DNA of 55,323 bases, taken from NCBI GenBank assembly GCA_035527755.1, contig DATKZX010000015.1:1-55323 (forward strand), given 5' to 3'. The number at the start of each line of letters is the position of its first letter. Position 1 is the first letter of the stretch. Made by a program: the position numbers and the translations under genes. This DNA is from Methanomassiliicoccales archaeon. Its GTDB lineage: Archaea > Thermoplasmatota > Thermoplasmata > Methanomassiliicoccales > UBA472. Shown in pieces: positions 1 to 8,454 of the stretch. Below the pieces are notes generated by a model. The model had not been told where the DNA came from and ran no database searches. It saw nothing but the letters and a program-made list of their open reading frames with translations.

Positions 1-1
1 T

Positions 2-1648
2 TTCAACGTTTATCGGTCCACGGACGCCAGCGGTCCGTTCGTCCTTATCGATTCGACCGTCGAACTGAACCATACCGACAGTGGACTGACCAACGGCCAG
101 ATCTACTGGTACAACATCACCGCCGTCAATAGCATCGGTGAATCGCTGCCTTCTGATACGGTCAGCGCCACACCGAACCCCTATCCAGACAGTCCTGAAC
201 TGGTAAGCGCCATCGCAGGCTACATGAGCGCCACCCTAAATTGGACCGCCCCGGCCAATAATGGCAGCGGTCCCATCACTGGCTACGGGTTATACTATGG
301 AACCGAAATGGACAGCGCCACCTGGACCTTGTTCGACACCGTCGATGACCTGGTGCTCAGCGAGACCGTGACCGGACTGGTCGGTGGAACGGAGTATTAC
401 TTCGGCGTCAAATCGATGAACGCCGATGGAAGCTCGGTCATGTCCAACCACCTGACCGCTCTGCCGTACAGCGTTCCCGGGGCTCCAACCGGTCTCATCG
501 CTGTTCCGGGCGATACTAACATCACCCTATCGTGGGAGGCGCCTGCGAACGATGGCGGTCTAGACATAGACCATTACATCGTCTACCAGGATGGCGTCGA
601 TGTCCAACATGTCAACGGCACCTCGACCGTTATCACCGGACTGACCAATGGACAAACGTACTCCTTCAAGATATCCGCACATAACGCCGAGGGATACGGA
701 CAGAACAGTTCAGAGGTCAATTCAACGCTCATGACCGTTCCTGGCTCCCCTACGCTGGTAAGCGCTACTGCGAGCGGCCTCGATGTGATCTTGACATGGA
801 CCGCACCGGCATCGGACGGTTTCAGCCCCATCACCGGTTACTATGTGTTCTACGGAACGAGCGATGTCACGACCCAGTTCGGAAACGTGATATCGGCAGG
901 GACCTTGACGGCGAACGTCACTGGCCTGACCGTCGGTACTCAATATTTCTTCGCCGTCATGGCGGTCAATGCGGTCGGTAACTCGTCTCTATCGAACATG
1001 CTCAACGCCACCCTGATCACTGTGCCTGGCGCCCCCTCCGCCTTATCGAACGTCACCACCGAAGTTCAGGTAACGCTGAGCTGGACCGCGCCGGCATCGG
1101 ACGGTTTCAGCCCCATCACCGGTTACCTAGTATATCGTGGGATTTCGGCCGATGACCTCACCCTGATCGGTAACAGCACCGTATTGACGTTCGTTGATAC
1201 CATGGTAACGTCCGGTTCCACCTATTATTACAAGGTGAGCGCCGTCAACGCCGAAGGAGAGGGAGCCTTGAGCACCGCCGCATCCATCGACGTGCCTTGG
1301 CCAGCTCTCGTTCCCGTGACCGGGAAGATAGTGGATGCGGATGGAAATGGGATCCCGGGGGTGACCGTCACCCTGGAGGACGACTCATCTGCAGAGACCG
1401 ATGCCTCGGGCAACTTCATCATCATGACCTCCCAGGGCGTTCACACCTTGACCGTAAGCGGCGATAGCATAGAGACCAGGGACATCCCCATCAACGTGGG
1501 CGGTCCTGGGCTGGAGATGGATGACATCACCACTACCGCGATAGACGATAACGGCGGGGGCAATGACCTGATGTTGATCCTATTGGTCATCATCGTCGTC
1601 GCCGCTCTACTGGTGGTCGTGGTGTTTTTCCTCCGCAGGAAGAAGTGA
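2..1648 (+). CDS. Surface-anchored fibronectin type III repeat protein (5' partial)
   Basis: The reading frame is open from the first bases of the window, so the gene begins upstream; 548 residues are visible. They contain the end of one and then four whole fibronectin type III domains, recognisable by repeated W(T/E)APA.(N/D)G...I..Y cores and TVTGL..G..Y strands. From about residue 440 there is one carboxypeptidase-regulatory-like beta domain (KIVDADGNGIPGVTVTL). A hydrophobic segment at about residues 523-542 ends in RRKK, which fits a C-terminal membrane anchor with the repeats outside the cell. Known members of such families act in adhesion or cell-surface interactions; the ligand is unknown. 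Two of the repeats are almost identical at DNA level. Confidence 0.85.
   Translation, partial: FNVYRSTDASGPFVLIDSTVELNHTDSGLTNGQIYWYNITAVNSIGESLPSDTVSATPNPYPDSPELVSAIAGYMSATLNWTAPANNGSGPITGYGLYYGTEMDSATWTLFDTVDDLVLSETVTGLVGGTEYYFGVKSMNADGSSVMSNHLTALPYSVPGAPTGLIAVPGDTNITLSWEAPANDGGLDIDHYIVYQDGVDVQHVNGTSTVITGLTNGQTYSFKISAHNAEGYGQNSSEVNSTLMTVPGSPTLVSATASGLDVILTWTAPASDGFSPITGYYVFYGTSDVTTQFGNVISAGTLTANVTGLTVGTQYFFAVMAVNAVGNSSLSNMLNATLITVPGAPSALSNVTTEVQVTLSWTAPASDGFSPITGYLVYRGISADDLTLIGNSTVLTFVDTMVTSGSTYYYKVSAVNAEGEGALSTAASIDVPWPALVPVTGKIVDADGNGIPGVTVTLEDDSSAETDASGNFIIMTSQGVHTLTVSGDSIETRDIPINVGGPGLEMDDITTTAIDDNGGGNDLMLILLVIIVVAALLVVVVFFLRRKK
797..841 (+). repeat. 45-bp near-identical repeat, copy 1 (FN3 core)
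   Basis: This encodes the WTAPASDGFSPITGY core of one fibronectin domain. It matches positions 1082-1126 with a single third-position difference, far closer than the other domains of the same protein match each other. Confidence 0.9.
1082..1126 (+). repeat. 45-bp near-identical repeat, copy 2 (FN3 core)
   Basis: Second copy of the segment at 797-841, with one base different in 45. This suggests recent duplication or gene conversion between neighbouring fibronectin domains. Confidence 0.9.
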
Positions 1649-1876
1649 GCGACAGGCGGTCCAAACCTTTTCCCGTTCCTTATTTTTCATCCGACATCGA
1701 TCGGGACCTCCGAACACCGATATATCGTTCCCTGTGCCCCGTAAATTGTAAATGAAACGCTGGAACCTGGTCAAGCCCAGGGTCGGTCGAACCCGTCAAT
1801 TACGAACGAGACTGGCGCAATAGGGCGTTCACCGCAACGATCTCGCTCAGCTGGATGGCGGTGGAAGGGAGTATAT

Positions 1877-1907
1877 TAAAAAAAAGAAAAGAGGTGGCCG
1901 AGAGGCC
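1877..1907 (-). terminator. Hairpin plus T-tract after the ABC permease gene
   Basis: On the minus strand, 20 bases past the permease stop, a short GGCC-TCTC-GGCC hairpin is followed by a long T-rich run. This fits a T-tract terminator. The rest of the gap 1649-1926 shows no convincing gene. Confidence 0.55.
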
Positions 1908-1926
1908 GTTCTGGTAAGAGGTCCCA

Positions 1927-3231
1927 TCACCTGCGACGCTTGGTGAACATCTTCTGCATCAGCGCCAATAGCGGCCACCGACTGTACTTCTCGGCGCTGG
2001 CGACCCTGCCCGTCAGCAGTATGTCCTTCTTGAACAGGGTGACGGCGATGAACATGACCACCAGAGCCATTATGGTGGAGTAGGCGATGCCTGCCAGCAC
2101 CAGGCCGTAGTCGTCGAACATCAGCAAACGCATGGCCATCATGGGATGTGAGAACGGTATGGCGAAGACCAGCGCCTTGGCCGCCAACGGCAGCGTGTCG
2201 AAGTCGGTCATCAGGGTGATGAACATGGGTATAAGTGCCAGGAACGTCACCGGCATGGTCATGGTCTGGGCGGCCTTGTAGTTCTTGGTGAATATGCCCA
2301 GTATCATGCATAATGCCAACGCGAACACCAACGCGGCGAAGAGCGATATCCCCACCAGAACGTAGTCCAGCAGGTCCAGCGTCAGACCGTATTGGGCCAG
2401 GTCAATGCTGGTCGATGCCAGCAGGGAATTGAAATAGTAGCCCATGCCCAGCATGTAGATGGCCGCCATGATCAGTCCCACCACCGCGGCCCCGAGCAAC
2501 TTGCCGAAAACTATGGAGGTACGGCTCACCGGCATGGTCAGCAGCGTCTCCAGTGTCTTGTTCTCCTTCTCCGTTCCCATGGAGGTTATGACGATGCTAC
2601 CGGCATAGATGATCATCATCACCACGATTAGCGGCATGACCAAGGACTGCTGCGAGATGACCCCGGCTATGGTCGGCGGAGATATGCCGGCCATCTCCTT
2701 GCCCTTGAATATGGTGGTCTCGTTCAGATGGGTCGGATTTAGGATGATCGAGGCGTTATCGCTCAGGTCGCCCGTTATCAGCGCGGCGGAGATGGCCTGG
2801 TCCACATTGCCCAGCAGGGCGTCCGCGGCGGACCCGGGTATGGTGTCCAGTATTCCGGCCCCACGCATGACCCAGTAGGCCTCGATGGTGCCGGTCCTAT
2901 TGGCCAATATATCAGAGGTGAAATCACTGGGTATGATGAACAATGAAACGCCCCCAGCATCGTCCAGGGCGTTCAGCGCATCCTGCACGTTGTCCCCCTC
3001 ATAGACAATGTTCGCGCTATGCTCCAGTACACCGTAGGCGACCTGAGAGAGCATCCCGTCGTCGTTGTTGATGAAGGCGATCTTTGGAGGTTCCGAAAGC
3101 TGATCGCCCACCCCACCGAAGACGTTCCCCAGGGAAGCGAACAGAACGGCCATGATGATTATCGGAACGATGGTGGTTGGGGTCAGCAGTTCCTTGACCT
3201 CTTTCTTGGCTATCTTTGAAAGACTGCTCAT
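1927..3231 (-). CDS. ABC-2 type exporter permease (NatB-like)
   Basis: A 434-residue membrane protein of the ABC-2/NatB kind. It has one N-terminal membrane segment (about residues 18-38), an outward domain of roughly 150 residues, then about six membrane segments from residue 190 on. The cytoplasmic TEKENKTLETLLTMPVSR segment between the first of these is typical of NatB permeases and is thought to contact the ATPase. Its start overlaps the stop of the ATPase gene by the four bases ATGA, so the two form one operon and one transporter. Family members export sodium, drugs or other small molecules; the substrate here cannot be read from the sequence. A T-tract terminator follows the gene. Confidence 0.85.
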   Translation of the reverse strand: MSSLSKIAKKEVKELLTPTTIVPIIIMAVLFASLGNVFGGVGDQLSEPPKIAFINNDDGMLSQVAYGVLEHSANIVYEGDNVQDALNALDDAGGVSLFIIPSDFTSDILANRTGTIEAYWVMRGAGILDTIPGSAADALLGNVDQAISAALITGDLSDNASIILNPTHLNETTIFKGKEMAGISPPTIAGVISQQSLVMPLIVVMMIIYAGSIVITSMGTEKENKTLETLLTMPVSRTSIVFGKLLGAAVVGLIMAAIYMLGMGYYFNSLLASTSIDLAQYGLTLDLLDYVLVGISLFAALVFALALCMILGIFTKNYKAAQTMTMPVTFLALIPMFITLMTDFDTLPLAAKALVFAIPFSHPMMAMRLLMFDDYGLVLAGIAYSTIMALVVMFIAVTLFKKDILLTGRVASAEKYSRWPLLALMQKMFTKRRR

Positions 3232-3947
3232 TCGCTCACCACCTTGACGAAGACCTCCTCGATGTTCTTCGCCCCATACCTTTCCTTCAGTTCGTCGGGG
3301 GTCCCCTCGGCCACGATCTCCCCGTCATTGATGAGGGCGATGCGGTCGCAGAGCAGTTCCACCTCCAACATGTTATGCGAAGAGAGCAGCATGGTGGTCC
3401 CCTGGGAAGCGTACGTTTTGACCGTCCTGCGGATCTCCTGGGCGTTTATCACGTCCAGACCTGAGGTCAGCTCGTCCAGTATGGCCAACTTAGGCTTGAT
3501 CATCAGGGCGCGGGCCACCAGCAGGCGCCTTGCCATGCCCTTGCTGTAGGTCTCCACCTTATCATCGATCCTTTCCTCCAGATGGGCTATCTCCAATCCC
3601 CGGGAGACCAGTTCCTCGGCCTTATCGCCCTCGGCGAAGAATTGAGCGATGAACTTGAGGTAGGCTCTCCCAGTCAGGTTCTTGTAAGCACCGGCATCCT
3701 CCGGCAGATAGCTGATTATGCGCCGCACCTCATCCGGTTTATGACCCAGGTCTATGCCGTAGATCTTGACCTCCCCGGCGGTTATCTCCAATAAGGTGGA
3801 TAGGATGCGCAGTGCGGTGGTCTTGCCCGCTCCGTTGGGACCGATGAGACCATAGACCTCGCCCTCCCGGACATTGAACGATATGCCTTTGACCGCCTGG
3901 AAGGAACCATAGTTCTTGACCAGGTCCTTTACTTCTACCGCGTACAT
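3228..3947 (-). CDS. ABC transporter ATP-binding protein (NatA-like)
   Basis: A 239-residue ATPase that should power the permease encoded directly downstream. The Walker A motif GPNGAGKTT lies near residue 38, the signature YSKGMARRLL near 134, the Walker B strand KLAILDELTSGLD near 155 and the H-loop SSHNM near 191. The signature has SKGMA where most members have SGGQ; this variant is common in NatA-type exporters. In the Walker B region the usual DEP is DEL, which is mildly unusual. The ATG is preceded by AGGAGAGG at a good Shine-Dalgarno distance. The next gene overlaps by four bases, so translation is probably coupled. Confidence 0.88.
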   Translation of the reverse strand: MYAVEVKDLVKNYGSFQAVKGISFNVREGEVYGLIGPNGAGKTTALRILSTLLEITAGEVKIYGIDLGHKPDEVRRIISYLPEDAGAYKNLTGRAYLKFIAQFFAEGDKAEELVSRGLEIAHLEERIDDKVETYSKGMARRLLVARALMIKPKLAILDELTSGLDVINAQEIRRTVKTYASQGTTMLLSSHNMLEVELLCDRIALINDGEIVAEGTPDELKERYGAKNIEEVFVKVVSE

Positions 3948-4054
3948 TGTTGCCTCTCCTAGGACATGGTAACTAATACCGATAAAAAAATATTATCCTA
4001 CGAATCTATTGTCCGATGATCGAACGTGGTTCTGATGGTCTTGGAGGACGGTCC

Positions 4055-4654
4055 ATGGATATGAACAAGGAAAAAATTATCATGTGGGGGGCGCTGGCGG
4101 GTATCATCGGCGCCATCGCTTTCAGCACGCTTTGGAGCCTGGCCATCATAACCGACGGGCATTGGATATTCGGTGTGGAGACCCTGAGCGAACTGGGAGG
4201 CCATCGTCCCGGGCGCTGCTTCTTCAATACCGGGTTGATCGTCATGGGACTGCTTTCAATACCTTTCGGCGCCGTCCTTTATCGCAGGTTCGAGCATACC
4301 AACCTAGGAAGGATATCCACCGCCACGTTCGTCCTCGCGGCGATCTCCCTGATCGGCATCGGGGTCTTCCCCATCAATACCGGCACTCCGCACACCTTCT
4401 TCAGCTGGGCTTTCTTCAGCACGGTCATCATCTCATTGACGATCATGCTGCGCCCTATCTGGATGTTCAAAAGGTTGGGCAGGCCGATCGTGATCGTGAC
4501 CTTAGGAACGGTCATGGTCGGCTATATCACCATCATCCTGGTGGCGACGAAGAACATGGAACTGGCCCTCAGCGAAGCGTTGGTGGTCATTTCCCTGCTC
4601 ATATGGACCATCTCCATGGGGATCTCATTACTGCATGAGATGCTCACCCGATGA
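4055..4654 (+). CDS. DUF998-type integral membrane protein
   Basis: A 199-residue protein with six predicted membrane segments, resembling the DUF998 family (the N-terminal region with ..SELGG....R.FF.TGL...G... is characteristic). No biochemical role is established for this family. I chose the ATG at 4055 because GGAGG lies seven bases before it; an in-frame ATG at 4016 would add 13 polar residues. It converges on hypD with a gap of 16 bases and is transcribed away from the ABC exporter genes. Nothing in the context explains its job. Confidence 0.75.
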   Translation: MDMNKEKIIMWGALAGIIGAIAFSTLWSLAIITDGHWIFGVETLSELGGHRPGRCFFNTGLIVMGLLSIPFGAVLYRRFEHTNLGRISTATFVLAAISLIGIGVFPINTGTPHTFFSWAFFSTVIISLTIMLRPIWMFKRLGRPIVIVTLGTVMVGYITIILVATKNMELALSEALVVISLLIWTISMGISLLHEMLTR

Positions 4655-4670
4655 TCCTCTGGAAGATGCG

Positions 4671-5744
4671 TCACTCACGATAACGATAGCTGATGTTGCA
4701 GCTGCCTTCGCGGCTGACCATGCACGGTCCCATAGGACGTTTCGGAGAACAGCCTCGGGCGAACGCCGGACATTGCTCGGAACGGATTATCCCCCGCAGC
4801 ACCTCTCCGCAGCGGCAGCCGCCCATGTCCTCCTTGACCTGAGGGGCGTCCTTCAGAACGTCTTCGTGGACCACGCGGGCGTTATGCTCCGAAAGCTCGT
4901 CGCGAACCTCCAGGGCGCTTAATGGCAGAACGGGGAAGCCGCGCCAGGCCCTGTCCTCCTCCTTGAAGGCCCTGGCCAGCATGTCCCGCGCTTTGGGATT
5001 GCCCTCCGGGCGCACCACTCGAGGATACTCGTTCTCCACATCGTTCCTCCCCTCTTTGACCTGTTTGGCCAGCATGTACACGCCCATCAACAGGTCCAGT
5101 GGCTCGAAGCCGGTGACCACCTGGGGCACGCCCTGGGGGCCGGCGAACGGGGCGAAGGGCTCCAGCCCGATGATGGTGGCCACATGCCCCGGTTGAATGA
5201 GCCCGTCTATGCGCACCTCCCCCATGGCGAAGAGCGCTTTCAGTGCCGGGGGGAGCAGACGATGGCAGCTGAGCACACTGAAGTTCTCAGGCGGGGAGTG
5301 CAGCAGAGCGTAGGCGGTGGAGGGACTGGTGGTCTCGAAACCGATGGCCATGAAGACCATGCGTTCCACGTCCTTGCACATGAGCAGGGCGTCCTCCACG
5401 GAGTACACCACGCGGACGTCCGCACCTTCGGCCTTCACATCCGCCAGCGAACCTATGGGAGTGGGAACGGCCATCATGTCGCCGAACACGGTCAACGTCA
5501 CGCCGGACCTGGCCAGGGTGATGGCCTCCACCACCTCCTTGGTGGTGGTGACGCAGACCGGACATCCTGGTCCCTGGCCGATGGTGATGCCCACGTCGGA
5601 CAGCATCTTCTCCAGCCCGAACTTGACCAGTGTGTCCTGGTGCGTCCCGCAGACGTGCATGAACCGCAGGTCCAGGTCCATGCCCTTCAGCTTGTCGATG
5701 ATCTTGACCGCCATTCCCTCGTCCCGGTATCTTAGGTCCATCAT
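4671..5744 (-). CDS. hypD: Hydrogenase maturation factor HypD
   Basis: HypD is the iron-sulfur scaffold on which, with HypC, the Fe(CN)2CO group of [NiFe]-hydrogenases is assembled. This 357-residue protein has the essential MHVCGTHQ motif (Cys32), the GPGCPVCVT motif (Cys61 and Cys64) and the cysteine-rich C-terminal region that holds the [4Fe-4S] cluster. It overlaps hypA by four bases and is translated after it. The partners hypB, hypC, hypE and hypF are not in the window, so they must lie elsewhere if the pathway is complete. Its presence implies that this organism makes a [NiFe]-hydrogenase. Confidence 0.95.
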   Translation of the reverse strand: MMDLRYRDEGMAVKIIDKLKGMDLDLRFMHVCGTHQDTLVKFGLEKMLSDVGITIGQGPGCPVCVTTTKEVVEAITLARSGVTLTVFGDMMAVPTPIGSLADVKAEGADVRVVYSVEDALLMCKDVERMVFMAIGFETTSPSTAYALLHSPPENFSVLSCHRLLPPALKALFAMGEVRIDGLIQPGHVATIIGLEPFAPFAGPQGVPQVVTGFEPLDLLMGVYMLAKQVKEGRNDVENEYPRVVRPEGNPKARDMLARAFKEEDRAWRGFPVLPLSALEVRDELSEHNARVVHEDVLKDAPQVKEDMGGCRCGEVLRGIIRSEQCPAFARGCSPKRPMGPCMVSREGSCNISYRYRE

Positions 5745-6112
5745 TCCTGCACCACCTTCATGGACGTGACCCGGCAGGACTGCCCCTTCAAGACCTTGAT
5801 CTTACCCCGGCACTTGGGGCATATCAGAGAAGGCATGGACATGTGATATTCCTCGCCCAGGTAATCGGCCTTGCCCTGATAGCCGCAGGCGGAGCAGAGC
5901 AGTTCGGTCTCCTCCGTCTCTATGGCCAGTACTGAACCTTCCAGGATGGTGTCGCGGGTGATGATCTCATAGGCGAACTGCAGCTGCTCCTCGCCGAGGA
6001 ACGTCAGTTCACCGAGCGTCAGGCACACCTCCTCCACCTTGAGCACCTCGTGCTTCTTCAGCTCCTCGAGCACGCTCTCCACGATGCCGGACATGACCGA
6101 TACTTCATGCAT
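5741..6112 (-). CDS. hypA: Hydrogenase/urease nickel chaperone HypA
   Basis: HypA delivers nickel during hydrogenase maturation. The 123-residue protein starts with the Met-His-Glu needed for nickel binding and has the structural zinc site in two pairs, CSAC (Cys73, Cys76) and CPKC (Cys98, Cys101). A TATA-like box centred 27 bp upstream of the ATG suggests a leaderless transcript. hypD follows with a 4-base overlap. A nearly perfect inverted repeat lies upstream of the promoter (6152-6173) and could be an operator, possibly nickel-related; that is inference. Confidence 0.95.
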   Translation of the reverse strand: MHEVSVMSGIVESVLEELKKHEVLKVEEVCLTLGELTFLGEEQLQFAYEIITRDTILEGSVLAIETEETELLCSACGYQGKADYLGEEYHMSMPSLICPKCRGKIKVLKGQSCRVTSMKVVQE

Positions 6113-6134
6113 CCATTAGGCCAATTCATCAACC

Positions 6135-6144
6135 AATATTAATC
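6135..6144 (-). promoter_or_regulatory. TATA-like box of hypA-hypD
   Basis: The minus strand reads GATTAATATT, centred 27 bp before the hypA ATG, the archaeal spacing expected if transcription begins at the start codon. Confidence 0.5.
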
Positions 6145-6151
6145 ACTGCCC

Positions 6152-6173
6152 TCGTTCCATAAATATGGGACGA
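6152..6173. promoter_or_regulatory. Inverted repeat between hypA and a divergent small gene
   Basis: The arms TCGTTCCAT and ATGGGACGA are separated by AAAT and complement each other except for one G-T pair. The dyad sits just upstream of the hypA TATA-like box in a divergent intergenic region and has no T-tract, so it looks more like an operator than a terminator. Confidence 0.4.
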
Positions 6174-6233
6174 AGGAAGACTGGTATTAAGTAAGCTAGA
6201 AATACGACCAGGGAAATACGAATCTTGAAGATC

Positions 6234-6518
6234 ATGCCAGAGGAAAACTCGCGCAATGATGCCGCCATCGAGTCCATCATCGAAGGCAAGAAGATGGAGG
6301 CGTATGCGGAGCACCGGACCAAGGATATGCATCAGTGCTCCCTCTGCGGCAGCGTTGGCTACCGCAAGCGCCCCATGAGACCGATCGGAACTAAATGGAT
6401 ATGCATCGACTGCCTGCGCTCCTTGAAAGAGATGTTGGATGGACTGGACCAGTGGGAAGCGGAGATCCAGCTGGAAAAAGAGATGTCCAAGAAGATCGAC
6501 GATACCCTGAGGGTATGA
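6234..6518 (+). CDS. Small zinc-ribbon-like protein of unknown function
   Basis: A 94-residue acidic protein that I do not recognise. It has CSLC near residue 35 and CIDC near residue 60, a spacing that fits one treble-clef or zinc-ribbon metal site, followed by a charged helical tail (LEKEMSKKIDD). It is divergent from hypA and its stop codon touches the stop of the convergent endonuclease III gene, with no base between. The ATG at 6234 was preferred to a TTG nine bases earlier; no strong Shine-Dalgarno is visible. A role as a small regulator or RNA/DNA-binding adaptor is possible but unproven. Confidence 0.6.
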   Translation: MPEENSRNDAAIESIIEGKKMEAYAEHRTKDMHQCSLCGSVGYRKRPMRPIGTKWICIDCLRSLKEMLDGLDQWEAEIQLEKEMSKKIDDTLRV

Positions 6519-7175
6519 TCATTTTTCATCGGCGGGCATCTTCTCGTAATGGGCGCAGACCTTACGCACCGGGCACGTGGCACAACGTGGGTTGCGGGGC
6601 AGGCATACCTTCTGACCGAAGCGGACCATGGTGGCGTTGATGTCGCACCAAAGCGCCTTGGGAAATATCTTCCGCAAGGCCATTTCGGTCTCGTCCGCCG
6701 TACGGCTTTCAACCAGTCCCAAACGGTTGCTGATGCGATGAACGTGCGTGTCGACGCATATCGCCGGTTCTTTGAAAGCGTAGGCCATCACGCAGTTGGC
6801 CGTCTTGCGTCCCACCATCGGCCATTTGACCATGGCGTCGATGTCCTTGGGCACGATGTCACCGTCCATATGCACCGATCTGGCTATCTCCTTAAGCGCC
6901 TTGGCCTTGGCCCGGTAGAACCCCACGGAGCGTATGAGGGCCTCCAGCTCCTCCAGGGGGGCGTCGGCCATCTCCTCGGGCGTATAGAACCGACGGAACA
7001 GGTCTGACGACGCCCGGTGGGTGTTCAGGTCCCTGGTCCTCTGCGAGAGCACCGTGGCCACCAGGACGTGGAAGGGATCGCGCTCCCACCATATGTCCCC
7101 CTCATCGATGAGACCGGGGAAGGCCATCCCCTTTATCGACTCCCTCATGCTCGTCAGCAGCCACCTAAGGTCCAT
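6519..7175 (-). CDS. nth: Endonuclease III (DNA glycosylase/AP lyase)
   Basis: Base-excision repair enzyme that removes oxidised pyrimidines and nicks abasic sites. The 218 residues hold the helix-hairpin-helix segment MVGRKTANCV with the catalytic lysine, the catalytic aspartate in CVDTHVHR, and the C-terminal [4Fe-4S] loop with spacing C-x6-C-x2-C-x5-C. The start ATG lies inside the end of folC (11-base overlap) and is preceded by GGGAGGTAAG, a strong ribosome site. It is the last gene of the asparagine-synthase-like/folC/nth run. Confidence 0.93.
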   Translation of the reverse strand: MDLRWLLTSMRESIKGMAFPGLIDEGDIWWERDPFHVLVATVLSQRTRDLNTHRASSDLFRRFYTPEEMADAPLEELEALIRSVGFYRAKAKALKEIARSVHMDGDIVPKDIDAMVKWPMVGRKTANCVMAYAFKEPAICVDTHVHRISNRLGLVESRTADETEMALRKIFPKALWCDINATMVRFGQKVCLPRNPRCATCPVRKVCAHYEKMPADEK

Positions 7176-8454
7176 TCTTACCTCCCAGGAACTGAATGGC
7201 CTCTCCGACGGTGTAGAGCGATCCGCAGACCATGACGAACCCGCTTTCGCCGGCCACGCTCAGAGCGGTCTCCAGGGCCGCGTCCACCCCTTCCACCGTT
7301 CGGACCTGAGGGAGGGTGCGCCCACACGCCTCGGCCATCTGCTGCGGGGTGAGCGCGCGCGGGGTGTTGGCCCCGGTGCATATCACCTGATCGAAATGGG
7401 GGCCCAGGGCGGCCATGGCCCCCTTGGCGTCCTTGTCCTTCAGCATGCCCACCACCAACACCCGCGGGGACCCCGGGAACATGGCTAGTTCCGAGGCCAC
7501 GGTCCTTGCTCCTTCGGGGGTATGGGTGACGTCCAATACGGTCAGGGGATGCCTGCCGACGACCTCCAGGCGACCAGGCCATCTTGCCTTGGACAATCCG
7601 ACCACGATGCTCTCCCCGGTGATCTCGATATTTTTGGCCAACGTCATAGCGCATTCCGCGGCCACCGCGGCGTTCTCGCACTGATACCCGCCGAGCAGTC
7701 CGACGCGTACCTCCCTGTTCAGCGAAGAGAGGTGGACCTTCGAACCGTTCATATCGGAGCTTATTCGCTCCGCCGAGAAGTCGTGGCCCATGATCTTCGA
7801 AGGGGCGTTGCGGCATTGGGCCATCCACCTGATCACCCTGAGCACCTCCGGGGATTGGGGGGAGGACACCACCGGAACCCCTTCCTTGATGATCGAGGCC
7901 TTCTCATAGGCGATCTTCGCCGCGGTATCTCCCAGGTAAGCGGTGTGCTCCACGCCTATGCGGGTGATGACCGAGCAGCGGGGATGAACGACGTTGGTGG
8001 CGTCGAGCCTTCCGCCCATGCCCACCTCCACCACTGCCTCCTCGACGTTCTCATCCGCGAAGTGCAGGAAGGCCAAGGCGGTGGTTATTTCGAAAAAGGT
8101 CAACGGCCGGGGGAACGCGCCTCCGTCAACCAGCTCCCGGACCTCGGCGATCTTCTTGCGCAGACGTCCCTCGGCCATCTCTTGGCCGTCGACGGTGATG
8201 CGCTCAGTGAACCTGACCAGATGGGGCGAGGTATAGAGGCCGGTGCGATGGCCGGCCGACCGCAGTATCGAGGCGGTCATGGCCGATACGGAGCCTTTGC
8301 CGTTCGAACCGGCGACGTGTACCGACCCGAACCTCTCATGAGGATCGCCCAAGGCCTTCAGCAGCGCCCTTTCGTTGGACAGCCCCAACTTGATGCCCAT
8401 GTTCTCCAGCGAGTACAGCCAGCGAAGGTCGTCGTTCAGGGTGTCCCCCATCAT
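7165..8454 (-). CDS. folC: Folylpolyglutamate/dihydrofolate synthase family ligase
   Basis: A Mur-ligase-fold enzyme that adds glutamate to a pterin or folate in an ATP-dependent reaction. The 429 residues include the P-loop GSNGKGSV near residue 45, an ERI(T)VDGQ segment, the HTAYLGDT region and the C-terminal VLDVTHTPEGA core. The frame stays open 78 codons upstream, but that part overlaps the neighbouring gene; the ATG at 8454 gives a 4-base ATGA overlap and the normal FolC beginning (L.WLYSLE..GIKLGL). Whether the substrate is folate or tetrahydromethanopterin cannot be told. It is co-transcribed with the asparagine-synthase-like gene upstream and nth downstream. Confidence 0.88.
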   Translation of the reverse strand: MMGDTLNDDLRWLYSLENMGIKLGLSNERALLKALGDPHERFGSVHVAGSNGKGSVSAMTASILRSAGHRTGLYTSPHLVRFTERITVDGQEMAEGRLRKKIAEVRELVDGGAFPRPLTFFEITTALAFLHFADENVEEAVVEVGMGGRLDATNVVHPRCSVITRIGVEHTAYLGDTAAKIAYEKASIIKEGVPVVSSPQSPEVLRVIRWMAQCRNAPSKIMGHDFSAERISSDMNGSKVHLSSLNREVRVGLLGGYQCENAAVAAECAMTLAKNIEITGESIVVGLSKARWPGRLEVVGRHPLTVLDVTHTPEGARTVASELAMFPGSPRVLVVGMLKDKDAKGAMAALGPHFDQVICTGANTPRALTPQQMAEACGRTLPQVRTVEGVDAALETALSVAGESGFVMVCGSLYTVGEAIQFLGGKNGP

